DNA of 64,000 nucleotides from Lachnospiraceae bacterium. GTDB taxonomy: Bacteria > Bacillota > Clostridia > Lachnospirales > Lachnospiraceae. The stretch covers positions 25,444-89,443 of the forward strand of contig JAAWRC010000012.1 of the NCBI GenBank assembly GCA_022800815.1, written 5' to 3'. A model generated the notes under the pieces. The model was not told the DNA's origin, ran no database searches, and saw nothing but the letters and a program-made list of their open reading frames with translations. Of this stretch, positions 30,099 through 40,112 are shown one piece after another. A program made the translations under genes and the position numbers. The stretch's first letter is position 1, and the number at the start of each line of letters is the position of its first letter.

Positions 30099-30938
30099 AT
30101 GAAACAATATTTGAATGTTACGCCGGAGGAAAAGGTGATCGGGCTGGGTTCCTCCATTGTTTACGGCAACAGGACGGAGTGGTGCGGCGCTACCTGGAGG
30201 CCCTTGGAATTGAGCCTGATGCGCTCCAGGCAGTTTTTCTACTATGACGAGGCGGAAACCCTGCCCGTGATCGTGTTTTTCTGCGGGGGAGGATTTACCA
30301 ACGTGGACCACAACGTATGGATGCCGGAGCTTGCCTGGTTTGCGAAGAGGGGCTATGCGGTGGTCAGCGTTCATTACAGCGTGACGGCCAGGACCCGCTT
30401 CCCCATGCAGCTGGAGGATGCGAAGCTGGCGATCCGGTATCTGAGGGCCCACCGGGAGGAACTTCGTCTGGACACGGACCGGATGATCGCCATGGGAGAG
30501 TCGGCCGGCGGCTATCTGTGCGGTCTCGTGGGATTGACCGGGAAGGACGGGACCCATGACGTGGGAGAGTATCCGGAATACTCCAGTGAAGTTTCCGGCG
30601 TGGTGTCCTTTTACCCGGTGACCGATGCGGGGCTGTTTGCAAAAGAACTGGAAAAAAACGGGGAACCGCTGATTCCGCCGGACATGGGAAGTTATCCGGG
30701 GCTTGCGGGGCTGGTTTCAGAGAAGACGCCGCCTTTTATGCTGCTCCACGGAACGGCGGATTCCCAGGTGCCCGTCAGCCAGAGCGAGCTATTGTACGAG
30801 GCGCTTGCGGCGCAGGGGGTTCGGGCGGAATTATATATTGTGGAGGGGGCGGAACATGCGGACGCCCATTTCTTCCAGCCGGAAATGAAAGAACGGATCC
30901 TCGCATTTATGGATTCGGTGGTGAAGGCCGGGGATTAG
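30099..30938 (+). CDS. Alpha/beta hydrolase (lipase/esterase)
   Basis: VFFCGGGFTNVDHNVW, nucleophile elbow MGESAGGYLCGL, ...HGTADSQVPVSQSELLYEAL...EGAEHADAHF. Confidence 0.85.
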   Translation: MKQYLNVTPEEKVIGLGSSIVYGNRTEWCGATWRPLELSLMRSRQFFYYDEAETLPVIVFFCGGGFTNVDHNVWMPELAWFAKRGYAVVSVHYSVTARTRFPMQLEDAKLAIRYLRAHREELRLDTDRMIAMGESAGGYLCGLVGLTGKDGTHDVGEYPEYSSEVSGVVSFYPVTDAGLFAKELEKNGEPLIPPDMGSYPGLAGLVSEKTPPFMLLHGTADSQVPVSQSELLYEALAAQGVRAELYIVEGAEHADAHFFQPEMKERILAFMDSVVKAGD

Positions 30939-31021
30939 GACGGAAAGAGGAGCCTGAAAAGGAAAAGAACAGAAATTAGCCGGAATGGTCCGGTTAATCA
31001 TAGAAAACAAGGAGGAACAAG

Positions 31022-32050
31022 ATGAAAAAATTAGTGGCAGTTGTACTTGCGGGGCTGATGGTATTCAGCCTGGCGGCATGCGGAGGCGGCGATTCCAAGG
31101 AGACGGAAGCCAAAAAGGAAACAGAGGCAAAGACGGAGGCGGATACGGAGAAAGCGGAGACTCAGGAAGCCGCTGCGCCGGAGAAGAAGGATTCCTATTC
31201 GGTAGGAATCACGATTCAGGACCTCTCCAATGCGACCTGGGCGACTCAGGTGAACACCATCACAGAGAAATGCGAGGAGCTTGGATGGACCGTCACGGCG
31301 GTGCAGCATGACAATGACGCACAGAAATGCATCACCCAGATTGAAAACTTTACCAATTCCGGCTGTGATTTCATTTTCATCCAGTCTTCGGCGGCGGAGG
31401 CCATCAAGGATGCGGTGAAGGCGGCGCAGGACAAGGGAATCTGCGTCATCGGGACGGGCGTGGCCCTGGACTTTGCCGACATGAATTACACCAACGACAA
31501 CTACGATGCGGGATACCGCTGCGGCAAGGCCATCGGCGAGTGGGCCAACGAGACCTTCGGCGAGGATCATGAGCTGATCGTGGCGCAGTTTTTATACGAC
31601 GAGATCGTGGAAGTGACGCAGAGAACGGACGGACAGCTGGACGGATTGAAGGAGGTTCATCCCAAGTTCCAGGTGGTGGCGAACGCACATCCCACGGACA
31701 GCGCCACCGCCATGACGGAGACCGAGAACGTGCTGACGGCCCATCCGGAGATCGAGGTCATCTTCAACTGGGGTGATTCCATGGCCCTGGGGAGCCTGGA
31801 GGCGGTCCGCTCCATGAAGCGGGAGGGTGAGAATATGGCGATCGTCAGCGTGGACGGCACCGACGAAGCGGTAGCGGAGATTGCGGCAGGCTCTTCCCTG
31901 ATCATGTCCTGCAGCCTTGGCGGGCCGGAGGAGCAGGGAATCCAGCAGTTCGACATGCTGCAGGCGTACCTTGCGGGGACCAACGAGGATCATTACTATT
32001 CTCCCAACATCACCATTGACAGATCCAACGCAAAGGATTATGTGAAATAA
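31022..32050 (+). CDS. Sugar ABC transporter substrate-binding lipoprotein (RbsB-like)
   Basis: Lipobox LAACGGGD; VGITIQDLSNATWATQVNTITEKCEELGW..., periplasmic-binding fold. Confidence 0.88.
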   Translation: MKKLVAVVLAGLMVFSLAACGGGDSKETEAKKETEAKTEADTEKAETQEAAAPEKKDSYSVGITIQDLSNATWATQVNTITEKCEELGWTVTAVQHDNDAQKCITQIENFTNSGCDFIFIQSSAAEAIKDAVKAAQDKGICVIGTGVALDFADMNYTNDNYDAGYRCGKAIGEWANETFGEDHELIVAQFLYDEIVEVTQRTDGQLDGLKEVHPKFQVVANAHPTDSATAMTETENVLTAHPEIEVIFNWGDSMALGSLEAVRSMKREGENMAIVSVDGTDEAVAEIAAGSSLIMSCSLGGPEEQGIQQFDMLQAYLAGTNEDHYYSPNITIDRSNAKDYVK

Positions 32051-32168
32051 TCCGGCCGGTCGCGGAACCGACGGGAAAATAAGGTCGGACAGGAACCATT
32101 TGGATTCGGGGCGGGACGCATCGCCGGGGAGCGGTGCCCCGCCCCCTTATGCGGAAGAGAGGTGCAAC

Positions 32169-33680
32169 ATGGCGGGCCAGGAAGAGAGAACCGCACTTTC
32201 CGTCCGGGGCATCGTGAAGGAGTATCCGGGCGTCAGGGCTCTGGACGGGGTGTCCATTGATTTCAGGCAGGGGGAAGTGCATGCGCTGATGGGGGAGAAC
32301 GGGGCGGGAAAGTCCACTCTGATCAAGACCATTGCGGGAGCCATTCAGCCGGATGCCGGCGAGATTTACGTGGACGGAAATAAAATCGAACATATGACGA
32401 CGAAGCTTTCCAGAGAACTCGGGATCGCCGTCATTTATCAGGAGTTAATGATGATACCGGCCCTGAGCGCGGCGGAGAACGTGTTTTTGGGAACGGACGT
32501 GAAAAAGCGCGGGCTGATCGACGGCAGGGACATGGGCCGCCGGGCGAAGGAGATTTTTGACCAGCTGGGGGTGGACATTGATCCCGCCAGCAGGACGGAC
32601 CGGCTGTCGGTGGCTTATCAGCAGATGATCGAGATCGCAAGGGCGTTGGTGAAAAATGCGAAGATTCTGATCATGGACGAGCCGTCCGCCATGCTGACGG
32701 AGGACGAGGTGCAGACCATGTTCCGGACGGTGGAACGGCTCAGGGAGTCGGGGGTCATGATTATCTATATTTCCCACCGGCTGGAGGAGGTGTTCCAGAT
32801 TTCCGACCGGATCTCCATCATGAGGGACGGGAAATACATTACCACGCTGAACACGAGGGAGACCAACAAACCGGAACTGATCCATTACATGGTGGGAAGG
32901 GAGCTCACGGAGACTTTTCCGGAGAAGGATTATGAGAGCGGGGACGTGGGGCTGGAAATTAAGAACTTCACCGGAAACGGGGTGAGGGACATTTCCCTCT
33001 CGGTACGCCACGGAGAGATCCTGGGGCTTGGCGGACTGGTGGGGGCCGGCCGGACGGAACTCGCCCAGCTGATCTTCGGTTACGTGAAAAAGGAGGCCGG
33101 GGAGATGTTCGTGGAGGGAAAACAGGTGACGGTGAGGAATCCGAAGGATGCGGCGGCCCTCAGGATCGGGCTGATTCCGGAGGACCGGAAAGGTCAGGGG
33201 CTTCTCCTGAATTTTGACCTGACCTCCAACGTGGTGCTGCCGTCGCTGCCGCGGCTTTCGAAACTCACCTTTGTAAACAAAAAACGGGAAGCGGAGATGG
33301 CCGAGGATCAGAGAAAGGCGCTGCTCATCAAGACGCCGACCATGGCGCAGAAGGCAAAGAACTTAAGCGGCGGCAATCAGCAGAAGGTGGTGCTGGCGAA
33401 ATGGCTGGCGGCGGAGTGTGATTACCTGATTTTTGACGAGCCGACCCGGGGCATCGACGTGGGGGCCAAGCAGGAGATCTACAAGCTGCTCAGACGGCTG
33501 GCGGCGGATGGAAAGTGCATCATCATGATTTCCTCGGAGATGGAGGAGCTGATCGGCGTATCGGACCGAATCATCGTCCTCTGCGAGGGGAAAATGACAG
33601 GAGAGCTTCAGAAGGAAGAGTTTAATCAGGATAAGATCCTGGCGCTGGCGTCAGGCGAGAAGGATGAGGTAGGGGCATGA
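32169..33680 (+). CDS. Sugar ABC transporter ATP-binding protein (RbsA/MglA-like, dual ATPase)
   Basis: GENGAGKSTLIKTIAGA, two ABC domains (second: LSGGNQQKVVLAKWLAAECDYLIFDEPTRGIDVGAK). Confidence 0.92.
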   Translation: MAGQEERTALSVRGIVKEYPGVRALDGVSIDFRQGEVHALMGENGAGKSTLIKTIAGAIQPDAGEIYVDGNKIEHMTTKLSRELGIAVIYQELMMIPALSAAENVFLGTDVKKRGLIDGRDMGRRAKEIFDQLGVDIDPASRTDRLSVAYQQMIEIARALVKNAKILIMDEPSAMLTEDEVQTMFRTVERLRESGVMIIYISHRLEEVFQISDRISIMRDGKYITTLNTRETNKPELIHYMVGRELTETFPEKDYESGDVGLEIKNFTGNGVRDISLSVRHGEILGLGGLVGAGRTELAQLIFGYVKKEAGEMFVEGKQVTVRNPKDAAALRIGLIPEDRKGQGLLLNFDLTSNVVLPSLPRLSKLTFVNKKREAEMAEDQRKALLIKTPTMAQKAKNLSGGNQQKVVLAKWLAAECDYLIFDEPTRGIDVGAKQEIYKLLRRLAADGKCIIMISSEMEELIGVSDRIIVLCEGKMTGELQKEEFNQDKILALASGEKDEVGA

Positions 33681-34654
33681 GTGGAAAAATGATAATTCAG
33701 AAAATAAAAACCTCCAGCGTGTTGGCGATTACGATCCTGCTGATCGGCATTATCGCATTATTTTCATGTTTGAGCCCGCAGTTTCTGACGGGACAGAACA
33801 TCATGAACGTGCTCCGGCAGGTTTCCATGATCGGAATCGCGGGATGCGGCATGATTACGGTGCTTTTGACGGGAGGGATCGATTTATCTCTGGGCGCCAT
33901 GGTAAAATTCATTAACATCGTGTGTGCGACCATGATCGTGACCTGGGGGCTTCCCCCGGTGCCGGCCTGTATCCTGGGAGTCCTGATCGCCACGGCGCTG
34001 GGCACGATCAGCGGATTTCTGATTTCCAAATTTAATCTGATGCCGTTCATCATCACCCTGTGCATGAAATTCGTGCTCCAGGGCCTGAGCTTCATCATCA
34101 CCAACAGCCAGCCCATTTACGGCCTGCCGGAAAGCTTCAAGGTGCTGGGGCAGGGATACGTTCTGGGCGTGCCCATCCCGGTCATCCTCATGGCGGTCCT
34201 GGTGGTGCTCACCGGCATCTTCCTGAATAAAACTTACGTGGGACGGTATTTTTATTACCTGGGCGGAAACGAGGAGGCCACGAAGCTCTCCGGTGTCAAC
34301 ACGAAGCTGATCCGGGTTCTGGCCTACAGCCTGACCGGGTTTTTCACCGGAATTGCGGCCATTGTCTGGCTGTCCAGGGTCAATTCGGGACAACCGGCCA
34401 CGGGAACGGATTTCGAGTTTGACGTGATCTGCGGTCTGGTGCTGGGCGGCGTCAGCGCTTCCGGCGGCGAGGGCGGCATCCTGGGCGGCCTGATCGGCAT
34501 TGTGGCCATCGGTTTTTTAAACAACGGCATGACGATGATCAACCTGAGCGAGTATCATCAGATGGTGGTCAAGGGGCTGGTGCTCCTGCTTGCCATCGGC
34601 ATGGACAGCATCAAGATCATGATGAGAAATAAGCAGAGCAAGGCGAGAGCCTGA
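33677..34654 (+). CDS. Sugar ABC transporter permease (RbsC-like)
   Basis: GGIDLSLGAMVKFINIVCATMI...; overlaps the ATPase by 4 bp. Confidence 0.9.
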   Translation: MSGKMIIQKIKTSSVLAITILLIGIIALFSCLSPQFLTGQNIMNVLRQVSMIGIAGCGMITVLLTGGIDLSLGAMVKFINIVCATMIVTWGLPPVPACILGVLIATALGTISGFLISKFNLMPFIITLCMKFVLQGLSFIITNSQPIYGLPESFKVLGQGYVLGVPIPVILMAVLVVLTGIFLNKTYVGRYFYYLGGNEEATKLSGVNTKLIRVLAYSLTGFFTGIAAIVWLSRVNSGQPATGTDFEFDVICGLVLGGVSASGGEGGILGGLIGIVAIGFLNNGMTMINLSEYHQMVVKGLVLLLAIGMDSIKIMMRNKQSKARA

Positions 34655-34681
34655 ACCTGGCGGAAAAGAGGGAAAATTGTG

Positions 34682-35713
34682 ATGAAAGGTACATATTTTT
34701 TAGGCGCGGCGGCTTCGCCCCGATTTGAAGTGAGGGAGATGGAGTTGGGAGAGCCGGGACCTCATGAGGTTTTGGTGGAAAACAGATCCTGCGGGGTCTG
34801 CGGGACGGACGTGCATATTTATCACGGGGAGGCCGGCTCGGCGGAGGTCCATCCTCCGGTGGTTCTGGGACACGAATTTGCTGGCGTGGTGGTCAGGACG
34901 GGCTCTGCGGTGACGAACGTGAAAGAAGGAGACCACGTGACACTGGACCCGAACATGTACTGTGGAAAATGCATGCCCTGCCGTATGGGGAAAAAGCAGA
35001 ACTGTGAGAATTTGTTTGCGCTGGGCGTCAACGTGAACGGCGGGTTTGCCCAATATGCGATGTGCCCGGACACCCAGTGCTTTAAGGTCCGGGAGGACAT
35101 GGATTTTGACGTGGCGGCCATGGCGGAGCCCCTGGCCTGCGTGATCCATGGCGTCGACCAGGCGGGAATCCGACCCGGACAGACGGTGCTGGTGGTGGGG
35201 GGAGGCACCATCGGCCTTCTGATGGTCCAGATGGCGAAGCTCTCCGGAGCTTCCCGGGTAATCTTGAGCGAGCCCATTGGACTTCGCAGGAAGATTGGGA
35301 TGGAAGTGGGGGCGGATGCCGTTATTGACCCGCTAAAAGAGAACGTTATGGAGAAAATGTTTGAGATAACGGGGAGAAAAGGGGCGGATGTGGTGATTGA
35401 GTGCGTTGGGAAGCCCTTTGCGGCCGAACAGGCCTTTGCGGCGGCGGGCTTCGGGGCCACGGTGCTTCTCTTCAGCGTGCCGGCCGTGGACGCCACGGCG
35501 GCCCTTCCGCTGTTTGACGTTTACAAGAAGGAGCTGCGCGTGGTGGGGTCCATGATTAATCCCGACACCCATCAGCGGGCCGTGAACCTGTTGAATGCCG
35601 GCTGCCTGGAAATCAAAAAGCTGATCACCCACGCATATGATCTGGAACACTTGGAGGAAGCGATCCTCATGCAGATGAGCAGCGAGTCCATCAAGGTGGT
35701 GGTGCACCCGTAA
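34682..35713 (+). CDS. Zinc-dependent alcohol/polyol dehydrogenase (MDR family)
   Basis: CGVCGTDVHIYHGE, GHEFAGVV, CGKCMPCRMGKKQNCENL, GGGTIGLLMVQMAK. Confidence 0.9.
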   Translation: MKGTYFLGAAASPRFEVREMELGEPGPHEVLVENRSCGVCGTDVHIYHGEAGSAEVHPPVVLGHEFAGVVVRTGSAVTNVKEGDHVTLDPNMYCGKCMPCRMGKKQNCENLFALGVNVNGGFAQYAMCPDTQCFKVREDMDFDVAAMAEPLACVIHGVDQAGIRPGQTVLVVGGGTIGLLMVQMAKLSGASRVILSEPIGLRRKIGMEVGADAVIDPLKENVMEKMFEITGRKGADVVIECVGKPFAAEQAFAAAGFGATVLLFSVPAVDATAALPLFDVYKKELRVVGSMINPDTHQRAVNLLNAGCLEIKKLITHAYDLEHLEEAILMQMSSESIKVVVHP

Positions 35714-35720
35714 GTCGGGC

Positions 35721-35756
35721 GGCCCGGCTCCTTTCGATCCGGAAGGAGCCGGGCCG
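35721..35756 (+). terminator. Rho-independent-like hairpin after the sugar operon
   Basis: CGGCCCGGCTCCTT-tcgatccgg-AAGGAGCCGGGCCG. Confidence 0.7.
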
Positions 35757-35856
35757 AAATGCATTCAGGTGGCTTTCTTGACATTTCGTTTTTGACGTGG
35801 TATCCTGAAATACGTCAAAAAGCCCATTAATTCAAGGGGACTTTTGGTAAATCCAC

Positions 35857-35900
35857 CGTGTGTTCGAGACCTTCCACACGTAAAACAAAACTAAAGGAGA
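35857..35900 (+). promoter_or_regulatory. Candidate preQ1-I riboswitch
   Basis: P1 CGTGTG (35857-35862)/CACACG (35875-35880), 12-nt L1 TTCGAGACCTTC, A-rich tail TAAAACAAAACTAAAGGAG running into the RBS of queT; architecture matches class I preQ1 aptamers. Confidence 0.7.
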
Positions 35901-35907
35901 CAATTGA

Positions 35908-36411
35908 ATGATGAGAGAGAGAGAAGCAGCATCCAGAGCAGTTTTATTCACCGTGCAGGCGGCGCTGATCGCAGCCATTTACGTGGCGCTGACCGTGCCC
36001 TTTGCCCCCATTTCCTTCGGGCCGGTCCAGTTTCGGATCTCCGAGGCCCTCGTGATCCTGCCGTATTTTACCCCGGCGGCGGTGCCGGGCGTGTTTGTCG
36101 GCTGCCTGATCTCCAACCTTCTGGGGAGCGGCGTGGTTCTGGACATCGTATTTGGAAGCCTGGCGACGTTAATCGGGGCGGTCTGTTCGTACCTTGTGCG
36201 GAAGCATAAGTTTCTGGTGTGCGTGCCGCCGATCGTGTCCAACGTCCTGATCATCCCCTGGGTCCTCCGGGTCGCCTACGGTGCGCCGGACGCAATCTGG
36301 TGGATGATGGTCACGGTGGGGATCGGCGAGGTCCTGGCCGTCGCCGTCCTGGGAAACAGCCTGCTGCTCCTGCTGGAGCGCTACCGCGGCCTGATCTTTG
36401 CCCGCAGGTAA
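35908..36411 (+). CDS. queT: QueT family queuosine-precursor transporter
   Basis: VPFAPISFGPVQFRISEALVILPYFTPAAVPGVFVGCLISNLL, typical QueT. Confidence 0.85.
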   Translation: MMREREAASRAVLFTVQAALIAAIYVALTVPFAPISFGPVQFRISEALVILPYFTPAAVPGVFVGCLISNLLGSGVVLDIVFGSLATLIGAVCSYLVRKHKFLVCVPPIVSNVLIIPWVLRVAYGAPDAIWWMMVTVGIGEVLAVAVLGNSLLLLLERYRGLIFARR

Positions 36412-36436
36412 GATAATAGAGGGAACGAGGCATACG

Positions 36437-36465
36437 AAAGACAGTATTGGAAGATACTGTCTTTT
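36437..36465 (+). terminator. Terminator after queT
   Basis: AAAGACAGTAT-tggaag-ATACTGTCTTTTG. Confidence 0.7.
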
Positions 36466-36508
36466 GTGTTATACTGGTTAAAATGAAAAGCGAAAAGAGG
36501 GAATCACC

Positions 36509-37891
36509 ATGTATCAGATAGATTTTAAGAAGCCTGTGGCCGTGCATTTCATCGGGATCGGCGGCATCAGCATGAGCGGGCTGGCGGAGGTGCTCTTGTC
36601 AAAGGGCTTTGCGGTCAGCGGTTCCGACTCGGCGGTATCCCCGCTGACGGATCATTTAAAGGAGGCGGGGGTAAAAATCTATGAGGGCCAGCGGGCCTCC
36701 AATCTTGCGGACGGCGTGGATGTGGCGGTCTACACGGCGGCCGTCCACGAGGATAATCCGGAGCTTAAGGCGGCAAGGGAGAGGGGGATTCCCCTCCTTA
36801 CCCGCGCAGAGCTTTTGGGGCAGATCATGAGGAATTATCCACAGGCGGTGGCCGTTGCGGGGACCCACGGGAAGACCACGACCACCTCCATGGTGACGGA
36901 GATCCTTCTGGCGGCCGGAAAGGATCCGACCATTTCCGTGGGGGGCATTCTCCATAGCATCGGAGGAAATGTCCGCATCGGTCATTCCGACTGTTTTGTG
37001 ACGGAGGCGTGCGAATATACCAACAGTTATCATTCCTTTTTTCCGACCATCTCGGTGATTCTCAACATCCGCCCGGATCACCTGGACTTCTTTAAGGATC
37101 TGGACGACATCCGGGAATCCTTCCATACCTTTGCGAAGCGCCTGCCAAAGGAGGGGCTTCTGATCATCAATGCGGACATTCCGGACTACCGGGAGCTGAT
37201 GGGCGACGTCGGCTGCCGGATGGTGACGTTTTCGTTGGAGGGGGCGGAGGCGGATTACCGCGCAGAGCGTATTTCTTACAATGACGAGGGCCATGCCGCC
37301 TTTGACGTGGTGAGGCGGGGCGAGGTTGTCGCGCATCTGGAGCTTGGCGTGCCGGGCGAGCACAACGTGGCCAACGCCCTGGCAGCGGTGGCCGCCGCCG
37401 AGGCCCTCGGGGCGGGGCGGAGTTCCATTGAGCGGGGGCTGGACGGCTACAGGGGGACGGAGCGGCGTTTTGAACTGAAGGGCGAGCTGGGCGGAGTCAC
37501 CATCGTGGATGATTACGCTCATCACCCCGACGAGATCCGGGCCACTCTCGAGACGGCCAGACGGCTGCACAGGAAGAAGCTGTGGTGCGTGTTTCAGCCC
37601 CACACCTATACCAGGACGAAAGCCCTCATGGATGAGTTTGCGGAAGCGCTTTCCCTGGCTGACGAGGTGGTGCTGGCGAAAATCTATCCGGCCAGGGAGA
37701 CGGACACCCTTGGAATCAGTTCGGCGGATCTGGCCCGGAAATTGGCGGCGCTCGGAAAAAAAGCGCATTATTTTGAGTCCTTTGACGAGATCGAAAGTTT
37801 TCTTTTGACGAAGCTTATCCCCGGTGAATTGTTGATAACCATGGGGGCGGGAGACGTTGTAAAGATTGGAGAAAAGCTGTTGGGACAATAG
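36509..37891 (+). CDS. murC: UDP-N-acetylmuramate--L-alanine ligase
   Basis: HFIGIGGISMSGLAEVLLSKGFAVSGSD...AVAGTHGKTTTTSMV...DDYAHHPDEI. Confidence 0.95.
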   Translation: MYQIDFKKPVAVHFIGIGGISMSGLAEVLLSKGFAVSGSDSAVSPLTDHLKEAGVKIYEGQRASNLADGVDVAVYTAAVHEDNPELKAARERGIPLLTRAELLGQIMRNYPQAVAVAGTHGKTTTTSMVTEILLAAGKDPTISVGGILHSIGGNVRIGHSDCFVTEACEYTNSYHSFFPTISVILNIRPDHLDFFKDLDDIRESFHTFAKRLPKEGLLIINADIPDYRELMGDVGCRMVTFSLEGAEADYRAERISYNDEGHAAFDVVRRGEVVAHLELGVPGEHNVANALAAVAAAEALGAGRSSIERGLDGYRGTERRFELKGELGGVTIVDDYAHHPDEIRATLETARRLHRKKLWCVFQPHTYTRTKALMDEFAEALSLADEVVLAKIYPARETDTLGISSADLARKLAALGKKAHYFESFDEIESFLLTKLIPGELLITMGAGDVVKIGEKLLGQ

Positions 37892-37964
37892 TTATCCACA
37901 AACCTCGCAGGGTTATCCACAAAATTTTGGGGATAACTCCGTGGGGGTTTCGTCTTCGGGGATA
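37891..37964. promoter_or_regulatory. DnaA-box cluster
   Basis: TTATCCACA at 37891-37899 and 37912-37920, reverse-strand TTATCCCCA at 37927-37935 and TTATCCCCG at 37956-37964; upstream of dnaD/dnaI-like genes. Confidence 0.75.
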
Positions 37965-38041
37965 AAATCCTTTCGGGAAAACCGGTTCTCATTTCCCGGT
38001 TCCTGTGCTATAATGGGAGGGAAGATGGGAGAGGTGAGGAG

Positions 38042-39055
38042 ATGACGGGATTATCCGTGAAGGACGGGCGCAGAGAGGGCGTCACGCCGATATCGAACCG
38101 GTTTATTGACCGGTTTCTTCCGGAGGCGAACGGGGAATTTGTGAAGGTGTATCTGCTTCTTCTCAGACGGGTCGCCGAGGGAGGGGAGCTTTCGGTCTCT
38201 TACATGGCTGACAAGCTGAATCATACGGAGAAGGATGTGCTTCGGGCATTAAAATACTGGGAAAAGATGAGGATTTTGAAGCTGGAGTACGGGCCCGGGG
38301 CTCTGCTTTCGGGCCTGGAGCTTCTTCCGGAGGCTGTCGGGGAGGCGGCCTGCACGGCGGAGGAACCTGGGGAGAGCGAGGAAGGGCCTGAGCCGGAGCC
38401 GGCCGGGGAGGAGCCGGAGCGAAAGGCGGTGGATTTCCAGGCCCTGGAGGGGGACGAGGAATTTGGACAGCTTCTGGACCTGACCGGCTGTTACGTGGGG
38501 CGGATCCTGACATCCAGGGACTGCGAGGTGCTGGCGCAGCTTTACGCCGGCGTGGGCATGTCGGCGGAGCTTTTGGAATATCTGGTTGAATACTGCGTGT
38601 CGGGCGGACACAAGAGCATGCGTTATATTGAGACGGTGGCCCTGAACTGGCATGAGCGGGGGATCGAGACCGCAGAGCAGGCGAGGGAGGAGACGCTGAA
38701 CGGAGGGAAGCACGCATATGCCGTCCTGAAGGCGTTTGGCCTGGGAGGCCGCAATCCGGCGGCCGGGGAGCGCTCCATGATCGACCGGTGGTTCCGGGAT
38801 TACAGTTTTCCGGTCGACATCGTGCTGGAGGCCTGTGACCGCACCATGCGGACCATCCATCAGCCCAGTTTCGAATATGCGGACAAGATCCTGAAGGATT
38901 GGAAGGACAAGGGCGTCCGGGCGGTGGAGGACATTGCCAGGCTGGATGAAAAGCCGGAACCCAGGAGAGCGGGGAAAAAGCCGGAGAAGGGAGCGCAGTT
39001 CCCCCAGAGGGATTATGACTGTGACGAGCTCGTGAAGCAGCTCAATGGATTTTAG
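38042..39055 (+). CDS. DnaD domain-containing replication initiation protein
   Basis: DnaD-like N-terminal wHTH and C-terminal DnaD motif (AFGLGGRNPAAGERSMIDRWFRDYSFPVDIVLEACDRTMRTIHQPSFEYADKILKDWKDKGVRAVEDI). Confidence 0.88.
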   Translation: MTGLSVKDGRREGVTPISNRFIDRFLPEANGEFVKVYLLLLRRVAEGGELSVSYMADKLNHTEKDVLRALKYWEKMRILKLEYGPGALLSGLELLPEAVGEAACTAEEPGESEEGPEPEPAGEEPERKAVDFQALEGDEEFGQLLDLTGCYVGRILTSRDCEVLAQLYAGVGMSAELLEYLVEYCVSGGHKSMRYIETVALNWHERGIETAEQAREETLNGGKHAYAVLKAFGLGGRNPAAGERSMIDRWFRDYSFPVDIVLEACDRTMRTIHQPSFEYADKILKDWKDKGVRAVEDIARLDEKPEPRRAGKKPEKGAQFPQRDYDCDELVKQLNGF

Positions 39056-39082
39056 ACGGAAGAAGTGTGGAGGCGGAGGCGA

Positions 39083-40078
39083 GTGTTAAATAATTCTCAG
39101 TACGATGCGCTGATGCGGGAATATCAGAAACGGCAGACCGAAAACAGACACCGGCAGGAGGAGCGGGTCCGGGAGGTTTATGAAGCGGTTCCGGAGCTTG
39201 CCGGACTGGAAGGGGGACTGGGGGGGATATCCCTCGCCCACGCCAGAATGCTTTTGGGAGGGGAGGAGGAGGCGCTTCCCAGGCTCAGGGAACGGATTGC
39301 GGAGTTCAAAAAGCGGCGGGAGGAGCTGCTTTTGGCGGGAGGCTTTCCACGGGATTACATGGAGCCGGTTTACACCTGCGTGGAATGCCGGGACACGGGC
39401 TATGCGGGTGGAAGAAAGTGCCGGTGCTTGAGACAGGCGGAGGTCGCCGTCCTTTACAACCAGTCCAATCTGAAATACGTGCTGGACCGGGAGAATTTTG
39501 AGCGGGCCACCTGCGAGTATTATGACCGCAAACTGATCGTCAACGAGAAAACGGGACTCAGCCAGTACGATTACATGAGGGCGGTGATAAAGGAATGCAG
39601 GGCTTATGCGGAAGGATTCCGGGAAAAGGGCGGGAACATCCTGTTCAGCGGAAAAGCCGGCACGGGAAAGACCTTTCTCACCAACTGCATTGCGAAGGAG
39701 CTTCTGGACGATGCGGTGGCGGTGATCTACTTGACGGCCGCAGACCTGTTTCAGATCCTCTCGGACAGGCGTTTTGAGCGGGGCGGCCCGGACCGGGAGG
39801 AGCGTTATCAGGGGATCTTGAGCTGCGAGCTTTTGATCATCGACGATCTGGGGACGGAGATCGGGGGAAGCCTGGTGAATTCGGATTTGTTTTACTGTCT
39901 GAACGAGCGGGGGCTCCGAGGGCTCGCCACGATCATTTCCACGAATCTGTCCATGAACGGGCTGCGGGATCATTATTCGGAACGGGTTTCATCCAGGATT
40001 TTCAGCAATTACCGGATCATTCCCCTGTTTGGGGAGGACATCCGGATCAAGAAAAAGATGAAGGAAAGAGGGACTTGA
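39083..40078 (+). CDS. DnaC/DnaI-like helicase loader ATPase
   Basis: YTCVECRDTGYAGGRKCRCL zinc motif, GNILFSGKAGTGKTFLTNCIAKELL, LLIIDDLGTEI. Confidence 0.88.
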   Translation: MLNNSQYDALMREYQKRQTENRHRQEERVREVYEAVPELAGLEGGLGGISLAHARMLLGGEEEALPRLRERIAEFKKRREELLLAGGFPRDYMEPVYTCVECRDTGYAGGRKCRCLRQAEVAVLYNQSNLKYVLDRENFERATCEYYDRKLIVNEKTGLSQYDYMRAVIKECRAYAEGFREKGGNILFSGKAGTGKTFLTNCIAKELLDDAVAVIYLTAADLFQILSDRRFERGGPDREERYQGILSCELLIIDDLGTEIGGSLVNSDLFYCLNERGLRGLATIISTNLSMNGLRDHYSERVSSRIFSNYRIIPLFGEDIRIKKKMKERGT

Positions 40079-40112
40079 CGGCGAGGTGTGCGGCAGAGAA
40101 AGGAGCGGTGGA

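Noticed and set aside
36656-37888. 410-aa minus-strand ORF
   Set aside because: Antisense shadow of murC.
37891-37964. Chromosomal oriC
   Set aside because: No dnaA/dnaN neighbours and no clear AT-rich unwinding element; more consistent with a secondary DnaA-binding cluster.
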